Assembly: GCA_964607705.1 (NCBI GenBank)
Contig: CAZSLI010000014.1
Coordinates: 1-61,902, forward strand
Source of the DNA: CAZSLI01 sp964607705
GTDB lineage: Bacteria > Actinomycetota > Coriobacteriia > Anaerosomatales > PHET01
Direction: 5' to 3'
DNA: 61,902 bases
The notes beneath the pieces were generated by a model. The model was not told the DNA's origin and ran no database searches. It saw only the letters and a list, made by a program, of their open reading frames with translations. Shown one piece after another: positions 43,760 to 53,460 of this stretch (positions are counted from its first letter, which is position 1; each line of letters begins with the position of its first letter). A program made the position numbers and the translations under genes.

Positions 43760-44191
43760 ATGGCGCTCGAGGAACTGTTGGACATCGCTATGAAGGCCGG
43801 TGTTCGCCGCATCGTCTTGGACAACCTGGCGTCTGCGCATCAGCCGGACTGCTGGCACTGGGAACTCCTCAGCTCCGACCCGGTGAAGTGGTACCAGCTC
43901 TCGACGCCCATCGATTTCGGCTTCGAGTGGCTCGGATTCGGGGCCGGCAAGCAGAAGCCTTGGGGCATCCTGCCCTTTCGCGTGGAGCGGTACACCTCGA
44001 TCACCGTAGGCGTGCACGTCGGGTGCGAACGGGCGGGGCTCCAGGGCGTCAGCACTGATTCACTTGAGGACGGGCTTCGGCATGCGATTGCTGCCTACCT
44101 GTGCGAGTTCGACATCGCGACGTGCCCCCACACCGGCCTGTGTCCCCATGCCGCCAGCTGCGACTGGGAGAAGGACGACTGGGCGTTGTAG
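43760..44191 (+). CDS. Small protein of unknown function with a Cys/His-rich C-terminus
   Basis: A 143-aa soluble protein with no family that I recognise. The middle is rich in Trp and aromatic residues (CWHWELL, FEWLGFG, KPWGILPF). The last 35 residues hold a Cys/His cluster: YLCEF, CPHTGLCPHAASC, and CDW, which could bind zinc or a metal cluster. ATG 43760 follows gaaagggg. It stands alone, on the opposite strand to the RlpA-like gene that follows, with 41 bases between stops. Confidence 0.65.
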   Translation: MALEELLDIAMKAGVRRIVLDNLASAHQPDCWHWELLSSDPVKWYQLSTPIDFGFEWLGFGAGKQKPWGILPFRVERYTSITVGVHVGCERAGLQGVSTDSLEDGLRHAIAAYLCEFDIATCPHTGLCPHAASCDWEKDDWAL

Positions 44192-44232
44192 GCGGGCAGG
44201 GCCGAGCAGCAGACCGCGGTATCTGAGTCCGG

Positions 44233-45042
44233 CTAGCGTCCGATGATCCGGTATCGCACGGTGTCGACGCCCTCGAAGCCGAGGACGCGCACGACTCCGG
44301 GACCGAGGTCGAAGGTGCGGCCGGGGGTGTGCGGGCCGCGGTCGGCTACGCGTGCGACCGCTCGCTTGCCGTGATACTCGAACTCGATGAGGGTGCCGAA
44401 CGGAAGGGTCTTGTGCGCGACGATCATCGAGTAGGGGCCGATGCGCTCGCCGTTGGCCCCCCTTCCGGTGAAGTTGCGACCGTAGTGCGAGGCGACGGCC
44501 GACTTCCACGCGCCGGTGCCCTCGAGGCGCTGCGTCGAGTCATCGCGCGAGGACTTCTTGGGGGCCGCCGTCTTGGCCGCTGTCGGACGAGCGCTCCGCG
44601 CTTCCGCAGCGGCCGCGCGGGCTCGTGCGGTCTGNNNNNNNNNNNNNNNNNNNNNNNNNNNNNNNNNNNNNNNNNNNNNNNNNNNNNNNNNNNNNNNNNN
44701 NNNNNNNNNNNNNNNNNNNNNNNNNNNNNNNNNNAGCAGCGAGATGAGCTGCGTCCGACCTGCCCGGTACATCGTGCTCGCCCGGGCGTTCAGCCGGGCC
44801 TGCGTCGCGCGTTCGTCCTCGACGATCCGGTCGAGTTCCGCCGACGCGGCTGCGGCACGAGCGTCGAGCCGGGCCGAGCGCGCCTGGGCCCGCTCGTAGC
44901 GCGCGGAGGCACGGGCGACGGCGGCGCGATCGGCTGCGGTCTGCGATGCGGTGGGGGCGGCGACGGCGGCGCCGGCGGGTGCGAAAAGGCACGCGGCGAG
45001 CGCAAGCGCGACCACGCGCCCGCCTATGTGGCGAAGAGACAT
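44233..45042 (-). CDS. RlpA-like double-psi beta-barrel protein, interrupted by assembly gap
   Basis: This exported protein has a signal peptide (AGAAVAA) and an Arg/Ala-rich coiled coil with RARASARYERAQARS-type repeats (N-terminal side of the gap). On the other side of 100 N, an RlpA-like double-psi beta-barrel follows: ASHYGRNFTGRGANGERI, LPFGTLIEF, VARVADRGPH and FDLGPGVVRVLGF, with the aspartate of the ADRGP motif. RlpA proteins cleave or bind denuded peptidoglycan at septa. ATG 45042 is used; TTG 45048 is possible. Both flanks read in the same frame only if the gap length is a multiple of three, which cannot be known, so the joined length is provisional. Confidence 0.65.
   Translation of the reverse strand: MSLRHIGGRVVALALAACLFAPAGAAVAAPTASQTAADRAAVARASARYERAQARSARLDARAAAASAELDRIVEDERATQARLNARASTMYRAGRTQLISLXXXXXXXXXXXXXXXXXXXXXXXXXXXXXXXXXXQTARARAAAAEARSARPTAAKTAAPKKSSRDDSTQRLEGTGAWKSAVASHYGRNFTGRGANGERIGPYSMIVAHKTLPFGTLIEFEYHGKRAVARVADRGPHTPGRTFDLGPGVVRVLGFEGVDTVRYRIIGR
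44635..44734. other. Assembly gap (100 N)
   Basis: Exactly 100 N separate two contigs, the conventional size for an unknown-length gap. It falls inside the RlpA-like gene between its coiled-coil and beta-barrel parts. Order, distance and even gene continuity across it are unproven. Arg/Ala-rich repeats on both sides may have broken the assembly. Confidence 0.97.
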
Positions 45043-45096
45043 GCGCAAGAGTGTAGCAATCCCGATGCCCGGCGGCCTGTCACGCCGAGCCCGAGA

Positions 45097-46770
45097 CTAA
45101 TCGTCGATGCCGTCGTCGTGACGGATCTCGGCGCGTTTGATCTTGCCGCTGATGGTCTTGGGGAGCTCGTCGACGAACTCGATCACGCGCGGATACTTGT
45201 ACGGCGCCGTCGTCTTCTTGACGTGCTGCTGCAGCTCCTTGACGAGAGACTCGCTGGGCTCCCAGCCCGCAGCGAGCACGCACGTCGCTTTCACGACGAT
45301 CCCGCGCAGGGGGTCGGGCGCGCCGGTGACCGCGCACTCGACCACTGCCGGGTGCTCGATCAGTGCGCTTTCGACCTCGAACGGGCCGATCCGGTACCCC
45401 GAGGCCTTGATGACGTCGTCGTTTCGGCCGACGAAGAAGTAGTAGCCGTCGGAATCGCGCCACGCCACGTCGCCGGTGTTGTAGTACTCGCCGCCGACCG
45501 CTTCTCGCGAGCGCGCTTCATCATGGTAGTAGCCGACGAACAGGCCCGGCGGCCACGCCTCCTTGAGGCCGGTGACGCAGATCAGGCCTTCCTCGCCGTC
45601 AGCGCATAGCCCGCCATTCTCGTCCATGAGCTTCATGTTGTAGAGGGGCGACGGCATGCCCATGCTACCGGGCTTGGGCTCCAACCACGGCCACGTGGCG
45701 ATCAGGACTACGCTCTCGGTCTGGCCGAACCCCTCTCGGATGCGGTGTCCCGTGAACTCGCGCCACTTCTTGGTGACTTCAGGGTTGAGCGGCTCTCCTG
45801 CGGTCGTCCAGTTGGCCACCGAAGACAGGTCGTACGAGGCGACGTCCTCTTGCAACATGAACCGGTACATCGTCGGGGGCGCGCAGAACGTCGCCAGTCG
45901 GTAGTCTTGGATCTTCTGCAGAAGCACCGAGGGCACGAACTTCTTCATGTCGTAGCCGAAGATGGTCGCGCCGCAGATCCACTGACCGTAGATCTTGCCC
46001 CAGCCGAACTTCGCCCAGCCCGAGTCGGACACGCTCATGTGCAGGCCGTTCTCCTGCACCTGCTGCCAGTAGCGGGCGGTGATGATGTGGCCGAGCGGGT
46101 GCGTGAAGGTGTGGCGCACCATCTTGGGCGGTCCGGTGGTGCCCGAGGTGAAGTAGATGAGCATCGTATCGTCGTTGTGCGTCCGCTGATCTCCCATCGG
46201 ACGCTCGAACAGTTCGCTTTGGCCGCCGATGAGCTCGTCGAAGTTGGTCCAACCTGCGTGCGAGCCGGCGACCATGACGCGGTTCTTGACGGTCGGGCAC
46301 TCGGGCAGCGCCTCTTCCATCTGGCCGATCACGTAGTCGTCGTTCACGCAAACGACCATCTCGACCCCCGCAGCCTGGCAGCGGTAGATGATGTCCTTCT
46401 TGGTCAGCTGTAGCGACGCGGGGATGATGATTGTTCCGAGCTTCGCCAGGGCGAGGGCAGCGACCCAGTACTCCCAGCGGCGACGCAAGACGAACATAAC
46501 GACCGAGCCCTTGCGCACCCCCAGCGCCGAGAAGGCGTTGGCGGCCTGGTTCGAGAGCCGCATCAGGTCCGTGAACGTGAAGATGCGCTCCCCGCCGTCG
46601 TCGTCACACCAGACGAGCGCCCGCTTCTCCGACTCGACGCGCGCCCACTCGTCGACCACGTCGTACGCGAAGTTGAAGTCCTCGGGAGGCTCTATGCGGA
46701 AGTTCGCTATGAAGTCCGCATACGAATCGAAGTCGGTGCGGGGGCAGTACTTCTTGAGCAGATGGTCCAC
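45097..46770 (-). CDS. AMP-forming acyl-CoA synthetase (medium/aryl-chain type), copy 1
   Basis: A 557-aa ANL-superfamily enzyme that adenylates a carboxylic acid and transfers it to CoA. ATP loop TSGTTGPPK is at 208-216; YNTGD, the GRNDDVIKASGYRIGPFEVES hinge region and the catalytic Lys543 in SGKIKR follow. Similarity to AcsM/benzoate-CoA-ligase-like enzymes is clear; the acyl substrate cannot be read. GTG 46770 has aggag upstream. It closes the 2-oxoacid oxidoreductase operon and follows an XRE-cupin regulator; a paralogue lies at 51678 in a mirror arrangement. Confidence 0.92.
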   Translation of the reverse strand: MDHLLKKYCPRTDFDSYADFIANFRIEPPEDFNFAYDVVDEWARVESEKRALVWCDDDGGERIFTFTDLMRLSNQAANAFSALGVRKGSVVMFVLRRRWEYWVAALALAKLGTIIIPASLQLTKKDIIYRCQAAGVEMVVCVNDDYVIGQMEEALPECPTVKNRVMVAGSHAGWTNFDELIGGQSELFERPMGDQRTHNDDTMLIYFTSGTTGPPKMVRHTFTHPLGHIITARYWQQVQENGLHMSVSDSGWAKFGWGKIYGQWICGATIFGYDMKKFVPSVLLQKIQDYRLATFCAPPTMYRFMLQEDVASYDLSSVANWTTAGEPLNPEVTKKWREFTGHRIREGFGQTESVVLIATWPWLEPKPGSMGMPSPLYNMKLMDENGGLCADGEEGLICVTGLKEAWPPGLFVGYYHDEARSREAVGGEYYNTGDVAWRDSDGYYFFVGRNDDVIKASGYRIGPFEVESALIEHPAVVECAVTGAPDPLRGIVVKATCVLAAGWEPSESLVKELQQHVKKTTAPYKYPRVIEFVDELPKTISGKIKRAEIRHDDGIDD

Positions 46771-46840
46771 GGCTCGGCTCTCCTGGCTTGGGAAGGGCGT
46801 GGGCGCGTCATGAGCGTGCGTTTAGCGCGAAGGGCGTCGG

Positions 46841-47392
46841 TTACTCGGCGATGATCGTGACGAACTTGGCGGGGGTCGTGCCTACGCACTTCTGGCCGTG
46901 CGGGTGGCGCGGGTTGAAGTAGATGCTGTCGCCGGGCTCCAAGACGAGCTCGCGGTCGTCGAAGGTGACGGCGACGGTGCCCTCGAGCACGAGGTTGAAC
47001 TCCTGGCCGGTGTGGGTCACCAGCGCCGCGGGCTCATCGGAGGGGTCGAGCGTCACCAGAAGCGGCTGCATGATCTTGCCGCTGTAGAGCCAGGCGAGGT
47101 CCTGGAAGTAGTAGCCGGGATAGCGGTCGACCTTGCGGCCTTCGCCCTTCTTCACGACCTGGTAGGTGTCGAGCTTGCCGCCGGTGCCCGTCAGGACGGC
47201 AGTGAGGTCGACGCCGAACCGGCTGGCCACGTGGTAGAGCGCCGAGATGGGAACGTCGGCGCCGGTCTCTTCCCACTGCGTGTAGGTCTCGACCGACACG
47301 CCGAGTTCCTCGGCGAGCTGCTCGCGCGTTATGTCGCACGCCTCGCGCAGTCCCTTGATCCGAAGACCCAGTTCCTGGAAGTCGGTGGTCAT
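46841..47392 (-). CDS. XRE-family regulator with C-terminal cupin, copy 1
   Basis: A 183-aa protein. The N-terminal helix-turn-helix (about 8-62) has LREACDITREQLAEELGVSV and WEETGADVPI. The C-terminal cupin (about 110-180) shows HTGQEFNLVLEG and a PGDSIYFNPRHPHG metal-site motif. Such XRE-cupin proteins are one-component regulators that bind small acids or their metabolites. It lies between the oxidoreductase genes and the acyl-CoA synthetase on the same strand and probably controls them, possibly in response to an acyl or aryl acid. ATG 47392 follows a purine-rich site. Confidence 0.9.
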   Translation of the reverse strand: MTTDFQELGLRIKGLREACDITREQLAEELGVSVETYTQWEETGADVPISALYHVASRFGVDLTAVLTGTGGKLDTYQVVKKGEGRKVDRYPGYYFQDLAWLYSGKIMQPLLVTLDPSDEPAALVTHTGQEFNLVLEGTVAVTFDDRELVLEPGDSIYFNPRHPHGQKCVGTTPAKFVTIIAE

Positions 47393-47429
47393 GCGCGGGC
47401 CTGCCTTCCTGTCCGAGGAGGTGCGACGG

Positions 47430-48001
47430 TTACGACGCGGCGTAGCTGCAGGACGCCTCCGTGTCGGCGCTCATGCCGATCGCGAGCGCCTTGCGGTTGG
47501 GCTCGAGCAGGTTCTGCTTGCGGGCCGGGATCGACTTGACCACGGCCTGGTCGAGCGCGTCGGGGCAGCAGAACTCGAGCTCCTTGAGCAGGCGGCCGAC
47601 GAGGATGACGTTGGCGAGGCCCTTGAGTCCGTTCTCCTCGGCAAGGCGAGTTGCCGGCATGGCGATGACGTTGAGGTCGTCTCGGTGCTCGGGGATCGTC
47701 GGGCACATCGCGCTGTCGATGATAACGGTGCCGCCGGGCACGACGTCGTCGACGAACTTGTCGAGCGACGGCTGGTTCATCGCGATGAGGACGTCGGGCT
47801 CGAGCACGAGCGGCGAGCCGATGGGCTCGTCGGAGAGGCAGACGCTGCAGTTGGCGGTGCCGCCGCGCATCTCGGGTCCGTAACTCGGGAGCCAGGAGAG
47901 CTCGCGGCCCTCGATGAGGCCGGCGTAGGCGATCAGCTTGCCGGCGAACAGGATGCCTTGGCCGCCGAAGCCGGCGAGCAGGATGTTGAGCGACTCGGAC
48001 A

Positions 48002-48002
<1 letters not shown>
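47430..48002 (-). CDS. korC: 2-oxoacid:ferredoxin oxidoreductase gamma subunit
   Basis: A 190-aa protein of the pyruvate/ketoisovalerate oxidoreductase catalytic-domain III type: ILLAGFGGQGILFAGKLIAYAG, SYGPEMRGGTANC, and SPLVLEPDVLIAMN. It contributes CoA and electron-transfer contacts to the complex. GTG 48002 shares one base with the stop of the beta-subunit gene. The four-subunit set is encoded in the order ferredoxin-alpha-beta-gamma, as in 2-oxoglutarate or branched-chain 2-oxoacid enzymes; which acid is used is unclear. Confidence 0.92.
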
Positions 48003-48825
<823 letters not shown>

Positions 48826-48826
<1 letters not shown>

Positions 48827-49935
48827 CAGGCAGCACCTCCCGCGACCTGCTCGGCGGGTGCGGCGGGCTGCTCCTCGGCGAGGCGAGCGGCCAGGCGCTC
48901 GATGACGGCGAGTGTCTCGAGCGGCGTGGGGATGATGCCGCCGGCGCGGCCGAAGAACTCGACCGGCTTGCGGCCGTTCACGGCGAGGCGCACGTCGTCG
49001 ACCATCTGGCCCATGTTCATCTCCACGGTGAGGAACGCACCAGCCGAGGACGCGGCGCGCTCGATGGCCTCGGTCGGGAACGGCCACAGCGTGATGGGGC
49101 GGATGAGCCCCACCTTGATGCCGGCCGCGCGCGCCTTGTTGATGGCGCTTCGGGCGATGCGCGAGGACGCTCCGAACGCGACGACCACGATGTCGGCGTC
49201 GTCGACGAGGTACTCCTCGGCACGCTGCTCGGTGGCCTTGATGCGGGCGTAACGCTCGAAGCGCTCGATGTTGGTGCGCTCGAGCTCCTCGGGCTGGAGG
49301 TGGAGCGAGTTCACGATGTTCTTCGGGCGCTCGTTGTGGTGCCCGGTGACTGCCCACGGCTTCTCGGGGAGCGAGGTCTTGACCTCGGGAAGCACGACCG
49401 GCTCCATCATCTGGCCGAGCATGCCGTCGGCGAGCACCATGACGGGAGTGCGGTACTCGTCAGCCAGGTCGAAGGCCTCGTAGGCGAGGTCGACCATCTC
49501 CTGCACGGTGGACGGCGCCAGCACGATGACCTGGAAGTCGCCGTGGCCGGTCGCGCGTGTGGCCTGCCAGTAGTCGGACTGCGAGGGCTGGATGCCGCCG
49601 AGCCCGGGGCCTCCTCGCTGCACGTTGATGATGACGGCCGGCAGGTCCGCACCCGCGATGTAGCTGATGCCTTCGCCCTTGAGCGAGATGCCCGGCGAGC
49701 TGGACGACGTCATCGCCCGCGCCCCCGCGCCGGCCGCGCCGTACACCATGTTGATCGCGGCGATCTCCGACTCGGCCTGGAGGTACGTGCCGCCTTCCTT
49801 CGCCATGCGCTTGGACATGTACGCGGCGACCTCGGTCTGCGGCGTGATGGGATAGCCGAAGAAGAAGCGGCATCCGGCCCGGATGGCCGACTCGGCCACG
49901 GCCTCGTTGCCCTTCATGAGCACTTTCTCGGACAC
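48826..49935 (-). CDS. korA: 2-oxoacid:ferredoxin oxidoreductase alpha subunit
   Basis: A 369-aa subunit holding the pyrimidine-side TPP-binding domain: GCRFFFGYPITPQTE, ESEIAAINMVYGAAGAGARAMTSSSSPG, and QRGGPGLGGIQPSQSD. The C-terminal domain II shows VVAFGASSRIAR and GLIRPITLWPFP. GTG 49935 starts six bases after the ferredoxin stop and has gaaaggtagg upstream. The longer frame is a shadow of the ferredoxin gene. It associates with the beta, gamma and delta subunits encoded next to it. Confidence 0.93.
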
Positions 49936-49940
49936 GTGAC

Positions 49941-50147
49941 CTACCTTTCGACCGTGATGGCGACGTCGGGGCACATCACGGCGCAGTTCGCGCAGCCGGT
50001 GCACTTGGACTCGTCAGTGAGCATGGCGGGGTGGTAGCCCTTCGCGGTGATCCGGTCGGGATCGAGCGCGATGATCTCCTTCGGGCACACCCGCACGCAC
50101 AGCGAGCACCCCTTGCAGTACTTGTCGTCCACGATGATTCGCGGCAT
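49941..50147 (-). CDS. korD: 2-oxoacid oxidoreductase delta subunit, 2x4Fe-4S ferredoxin
   Basis: A 68-aa ferredoxin with two cluster motifs, CKGCSLCVRVCP and CTGCANCAVMCP, each C-x2-C-x2-C-x3-C-P. It accepts electrons from the TPP subunits. ATG 50147 has gaggagg eight bases upstream and directly follows the stop of the ATPase gene. It leads the D-A-B-C order in the operon. Confidence 0.95.
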   Translation of the reverse strand: MPRIIVDDKYCKGCSLCVRVCPKEIIALDPDRITAKGYHPAMLTDESKCTGCANCAVMCPDVAITVER

Positions 50148-50873
50148 CTACTCGACGACCTCCTCGCTGGCCCCGGGCGCGATCTCCCATGGGGCGCGAA
50201 CATAGACCTCAACAGGATAGGGGTTCTCCACAAACGTTGCGTCTCCCGGTACCGCCGAGAACTCGCCGAGAAGTCGCGCCGGCACTGTCGTGAACCGCAG
50301 CGGCAGGCCCAGCGCGTCGGCAGTCGCCCGCGCGTACGCGCGCGACTCGAGCACCGTGGACGCGACGGTCTCGCCCTTGAGATGCGAGTTGTTCACGATG
50401 CCGGTGGCCTTCAGGTGAGCCGCCGACTCGATCTCGGTGAGCACGGCGGCGGCTTCCTCGGCGGTCGAAGTCAGATTTCGGTAGCGGTTGACCACGTACA
50501 GCAAGTCGTAGTCCAGTGCCGAGATGTCCGACGAGTAGCGGCCGAGAGCGGTGGCGCCGGCGTCGTCACCGCCCACGTCGAAGATCACTCGGCCCCGCGA
50601 CTCGAACACGGACGCGATCGCCGCGGGAAGCGACGGGGTGTCGAGCGTCGTGCCGGCGAAGGTCGGGGCGATCACGTCCACACCGCGGTCCACAAGCGTG
50701 GCGGTGTAGTCGGATGAGCGGAAGTAGGGGTTCACGACATCGAGGTCGACGAGCGTCACCCGCTCACGCTGTGCAGCGAGGTCGATTGCGAGGTTGATGG
50801 CGAGGTTGGTCTTCCCGGAGCCGTAGTGGCCGGTGATGAGGGTGAACGGCTTGATGTCGGGCGTCATGCTCAT
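50148..50873 (-). CDS. P-loop ATPase (ParA/MinD-like) heading the oxidoreductase operon
   Basis: A 241-aa P-loop protein with GHYGSGKTN (Walker A, 15-23), LVDLDVVNPYFRSS (Walker A'-like switch I) and IFDVGGDD. The fold is that of MinD/Mrp/CobQ-like ATPases. In several anaerobes a similar gene precedes kor genes; it may load or insert clusters or act in complex assembly, which is inferred. ATG 50873 is used; no strong ribosome site is seen. It is the first gene of the operon and divergent from the second XRE-cupin gene. Confidence 0.8.
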   Translation of the reverse strand: MSMTPDIKPFTLITGHYGSGKTNLAINLAIDLAAQRERVTLVDLDVVNPYFRSSDYTATLVDRGVDVIAPTFAGTTLDTPSLPAAIASVFESRGRVIFDVGGDDAGATALGRYSSDISALDYDLLYVVNRYRNLTSTAEEAAAVLTEIESAAHLKATGIVNNSHLKGETVASTVLESRAYARATADALGLPLRFTTVPARLLGEFSAVPGDATFVENPYPVEVYVRAPWEIAPGASEEVVE

Positions 50874-50947
50874 GGCGGCTCGTCACGTCTCGAAGGGTCC
50901 CGCTACCTGATTGCCGTGGGGGCGCCGCACGGGCGGGGAGGGTTGGA

Positions 50948-50976
50948 TAGAATGGGCAGCACTTCGAAGCATTCTA
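50948..50976. promoter_or_regulatory. Inverted repeat between the divergent oxidoreductase and XRE-cupin operons
   Basis: TAGAATG (50948-50954) and CATTCTA (50970-50976) form a perfect 7-bp inverted repeat. The 15-base spacer includes the self-complementary cttcgaag. It sits in the 155-base divergent region between starts 50873 and 51029 and is a candidate site for one of the two XRE-cupin proteins. Confidence 0.4.
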
Positions 50977-51028
50977 GGTTGTCCTTGAGGTGTTATCACG
51001 ATTCACGTGGTACGAGAAGGGACGCACT

Positions 51029-51613
51029 ATGCAACCCAACATCCCGGAAGTGGCCGGACGGATCCACGCGCTGCGCGAGGACCTTGGCATCAGCGCCGAG
51101 GAGATGGCCGAGGCCACCGGACTGACCGCTGAGGAGTACTTCGCGGCGGAGAGTGGCGACAACGACTTCTCGTTCACCTTCCTGTACCGCTGCGCCGAGC
51201 GTCTCGGCGTGGACATGATCGAGCTCCTTACCGGCGAGAGCCCCCACCTGACGGGCTACTCCGTGGTGCGCGCCGGCAGCGGCCTGCCCATCAGGCGCCG
51301 CGCGGGCTTCGAGTATCTCCATCTCGCTCCACGCTTCAAGGACAAGCTTGCCGAGCCGTTCTTCGTCACGGCGCCGTACTCTGCGGAGCTGGAGAGCGCG
51401 CCAATCACGATGTCGCGCCACGCCGGCCAGGAGTTCAACTTCGTGGTGAACGGCCGCCTGCGCTTCGTCTACGAGGACCACGCCGAGGAACTCGCTCCCG
51501 GGGACGCGGTCTTCTACGACTCGGGACGGCGCCACGGCATGATCGCGATCGGTGGGGAGCCCTGCACCTTCCTCGCGATCGTTCTCAAAGACTCTGCCGC
51601 GGATCTGCGCTAG
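51029..51613 (+). CDS. XRE-family regulator with C-terminal cupin, copy 2
   Basis: A 194-aa paralogue of the regulator at 46841. HTH (about 8-60): IHALREDLGISAEEMAEATGLTAEEYFAAESG. Cupin: RHAGQEFNFVVNGRLRF and PGDAVFYDSGRRHG. The first metal-site His and Glu in HAGQEFN are kept, as in copy 1. ATG 51029 follows gaaggga. It precedes the second acyl-CoA synthetase by 64 bases and likely regulates it. Confidence 0.9.
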   Translation: MQPNIPEVAGRIHALREDLGISAEEMAEATGLTAEEYFAAESGDNDFSFTFLYRCAERLGVDMIELLTGESPHLTGYSVVRAGSGLPIRRRAGFEYLHLAPRFKDKLAEPFFVTAPYSAELESAPITMSRHAGQEFNFVVNGRLRFVYEDHAEELAPGDAVFYDSGRRHGMIAIGGEPCTFLAIVLKDSAADLR

Positions 51614-51677
51614 CGCGCGGTCGCGGTACTCGGCAGTCGACCGGCCTTCGCGACCGGCATCGAGGAAGGCTTCACCC

Positions 51678-53429
51678 ATGCGAGACATCAATCTCAGGTA
51701 CGCCGACGAGACCTACGGTGGCGACGGGCTACTCGAGAAGTTCCGGCTCGACTACCCGGCCGACTTCAACTTCGCCTACGACTGCGTCGACGACATCGCC
51801 GAGGCCGAGCCGGACCGCCCAGCCATGGTGTGGTGCAACCCCGAGGGCGAGGAGCACCGCTTCACGTTCGGGGAGATGCGCCGCTGGTCGGACAAGACGG
51901 CCAACTACCTGGCTTCGCTCGGCATCGGCCGCGGGGACATGGTCATGGTGGTCCTGCGGCGCCACTACCAGTTCTGGTTCGTGGCCGTCGCGCTCCAGAA
52001 GCTCGGCGCCGTGATGGTGCCCGCAACGTTCATGCTCAAGGAGCACGACCTCGAGTACCGGCTCAACAGCGCCAGCGTGAAGGCGATCATCTGCACCGAC
52101 GTCGGCGACATCGCCGACACCGTGGACGCCACGCGCGCCAACTGCCCGACAGTCGAGACGCTCGTGCTGGTCGCGGCCGGAGGCGGTGGCCTCACGCCTG
52201 CCGAGGAGATCGCAGCGCGCGGCTTCGGGCCAGCGCTCTCGGGCGCCGACGGCATCTGCGCGCTACACGCCGAGAGGGACGGTTGGCTCGACTTCAACGC
52301 CGGCGTAGCGAGCGCTTCCGAGGCCTTCGAGCGTCGAGAGACCGCGGTAGCCGACCCGTTCCTGCTCTACTTCAGCTCCGGAACGACCGGCAACCCCAAG
52401 ATGGTGCTGCACGACGGCGCCTATCCGCTGGCACACATCCCGACCGCCAAGCACTGGCACAACGTCGTGAGCGACGGCGGCGTCCATCTGACCATCGCCG
52501 ACACCGGCTGGGGCAAGGCGGTCTGGGGCAAGCTCTACGGCCAGTGGCTCATGGAGGCGTGCGTGATGACGTACGACTTCGATCGCTTCGTGCCGGCCGA
52601 GATCCTCGGCCTCGTCGAGAAGTACCGCATCACGACGCTGTGCTGCCCGCCGACGATGTACCGCTTGATGGTGCAGGAGGGGCTCGAGGGCTACGACCTG
52701 TCGTCACTCACGTACTGCACGACCGCGGGCGAGGCGCTCAATCCCGACCTGTTCGAGAACTGGCGCAACCACACGGGCCTCATGCTCGTTGAGGGCTTCG
52801 GGCAGACCGAGACGACCTGCGCCGTGCTCAACACCGTGGGCATGACGCCGAAGCCCGGTTCGATGGGCAAGCCGTCGCCGCAGTACGAGGTTCAACTGCA
52901 CGACGACGACGACAACGAGTGCCCGCCCGGGCAGACGGGCGAGGTCGTCATCAAGATCGACCCGAGGCCGGACGGCCTCATGATCGGCTACTACCGCGCC
53001 CCCGAGAAGACCGCCGAGGCGATGCACGACGGCTGGTATCACACCGGCGACATCGCATGGGCCGACGAGGACGGCTACTACTGGTACGTGGGGCGAAACG
53101 ACGACGTCATCAAGTCGAGCGGCTACCGCATCGGCCCGTTCGAGGTCGAAAGCGTGCTCCTCGAGCATGACGCCGTCCGCGAGTGCGCGGTCACGGGCGT
53201 GCCCGACCCCGTGCGTGGGTATGCGGTGAAGGCAACGATCGTGCTCGCGCCCGGGGTCCTCGGCGATGAGGCGCTCACTAGGGAGCTGCAGGGCTGGGTG
53301 AAGACGCGCACGGCGCCCTACAAGTACCCGCGCATCATCGACTACGTCGATGCGCTGCCCAAGACGGTCAACGGCAAGATCCGGCGCGCCGCCATCCGCG
53401 ACAACGACGCGGGCAACGACGAGGAGTAG
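51678..53429 (+). CDS. AMP-forming acyl-CoA synthetase (medium/aryl-chain type), copy 2
   Basis: A 583-aa paralogue of the synthetase at 45097. ATP loop SSGTTGNPK at 233-241, YHTGD, the hinge region GRNDDVIKSSGYRIGPFEVES identical in style, and catalytic Lys567 in NGKIRR. A 25-residue longer middle (AAGGGGLTPAEEI...) distinguishes it. Substrate presumably differs from copy 1. ATG 51678 follows gaggaaggc. It forms a two-gene unit with the second XRE-cupin regulator. Confidence 0.92.
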   Translation: MRDINLRYADETYGGDGLLEKFRLDYPADFNFAYDCVDDIAEAEPDRPAMVWCNPEGEEHRFTFGEMRRWSDKTANYLASLGIGRGDMVMVVLRRHYQFWFVAVALQKLGAVMVPATFMLKEHDLEYRLNSASVKAIICTDVGDIADTVDATRANCPTVETLVLVAAGGGGLTPAEEIAARGFGPALSGADGICALHAERDGWLDFNAGVASASEAFERRETAVADPFLLYFSSGTTGNPKMVLHDGAYPLAHIPTAKHWHNVVSDGGVHLTIADTGWGKAVWGKLYGQWLMEACVMTYDFDRFVPAEILGLVEKYRITTLCCPPTMYRLMVQEGLEGYDLSSLTYCTTAGEALNPDLFENWRNHTGLMLVEGFGQTETTCAVLNTVGMTPKPGSMGKPSPQYEVQLHDDDDNECPPGQTGEVVIKIDPRPDGLMIGYYRAPEKTAEAMHDGWYHTGDIAWADEDGYYWYVGRNDDVIKSSGYRIGPFEVESVLLEHDAVRECAVTGVPDPVRGYAVKATIVLAPGVLGDEALTRELQGWVKTRTAPYKYPRIIDYVDALPKTVNGKIRRAAIRDNDAGNDEE

Positions 53430-53460
53430 GGCGGCGGTAGTCCTCGGGTCTTGCCGCTCT

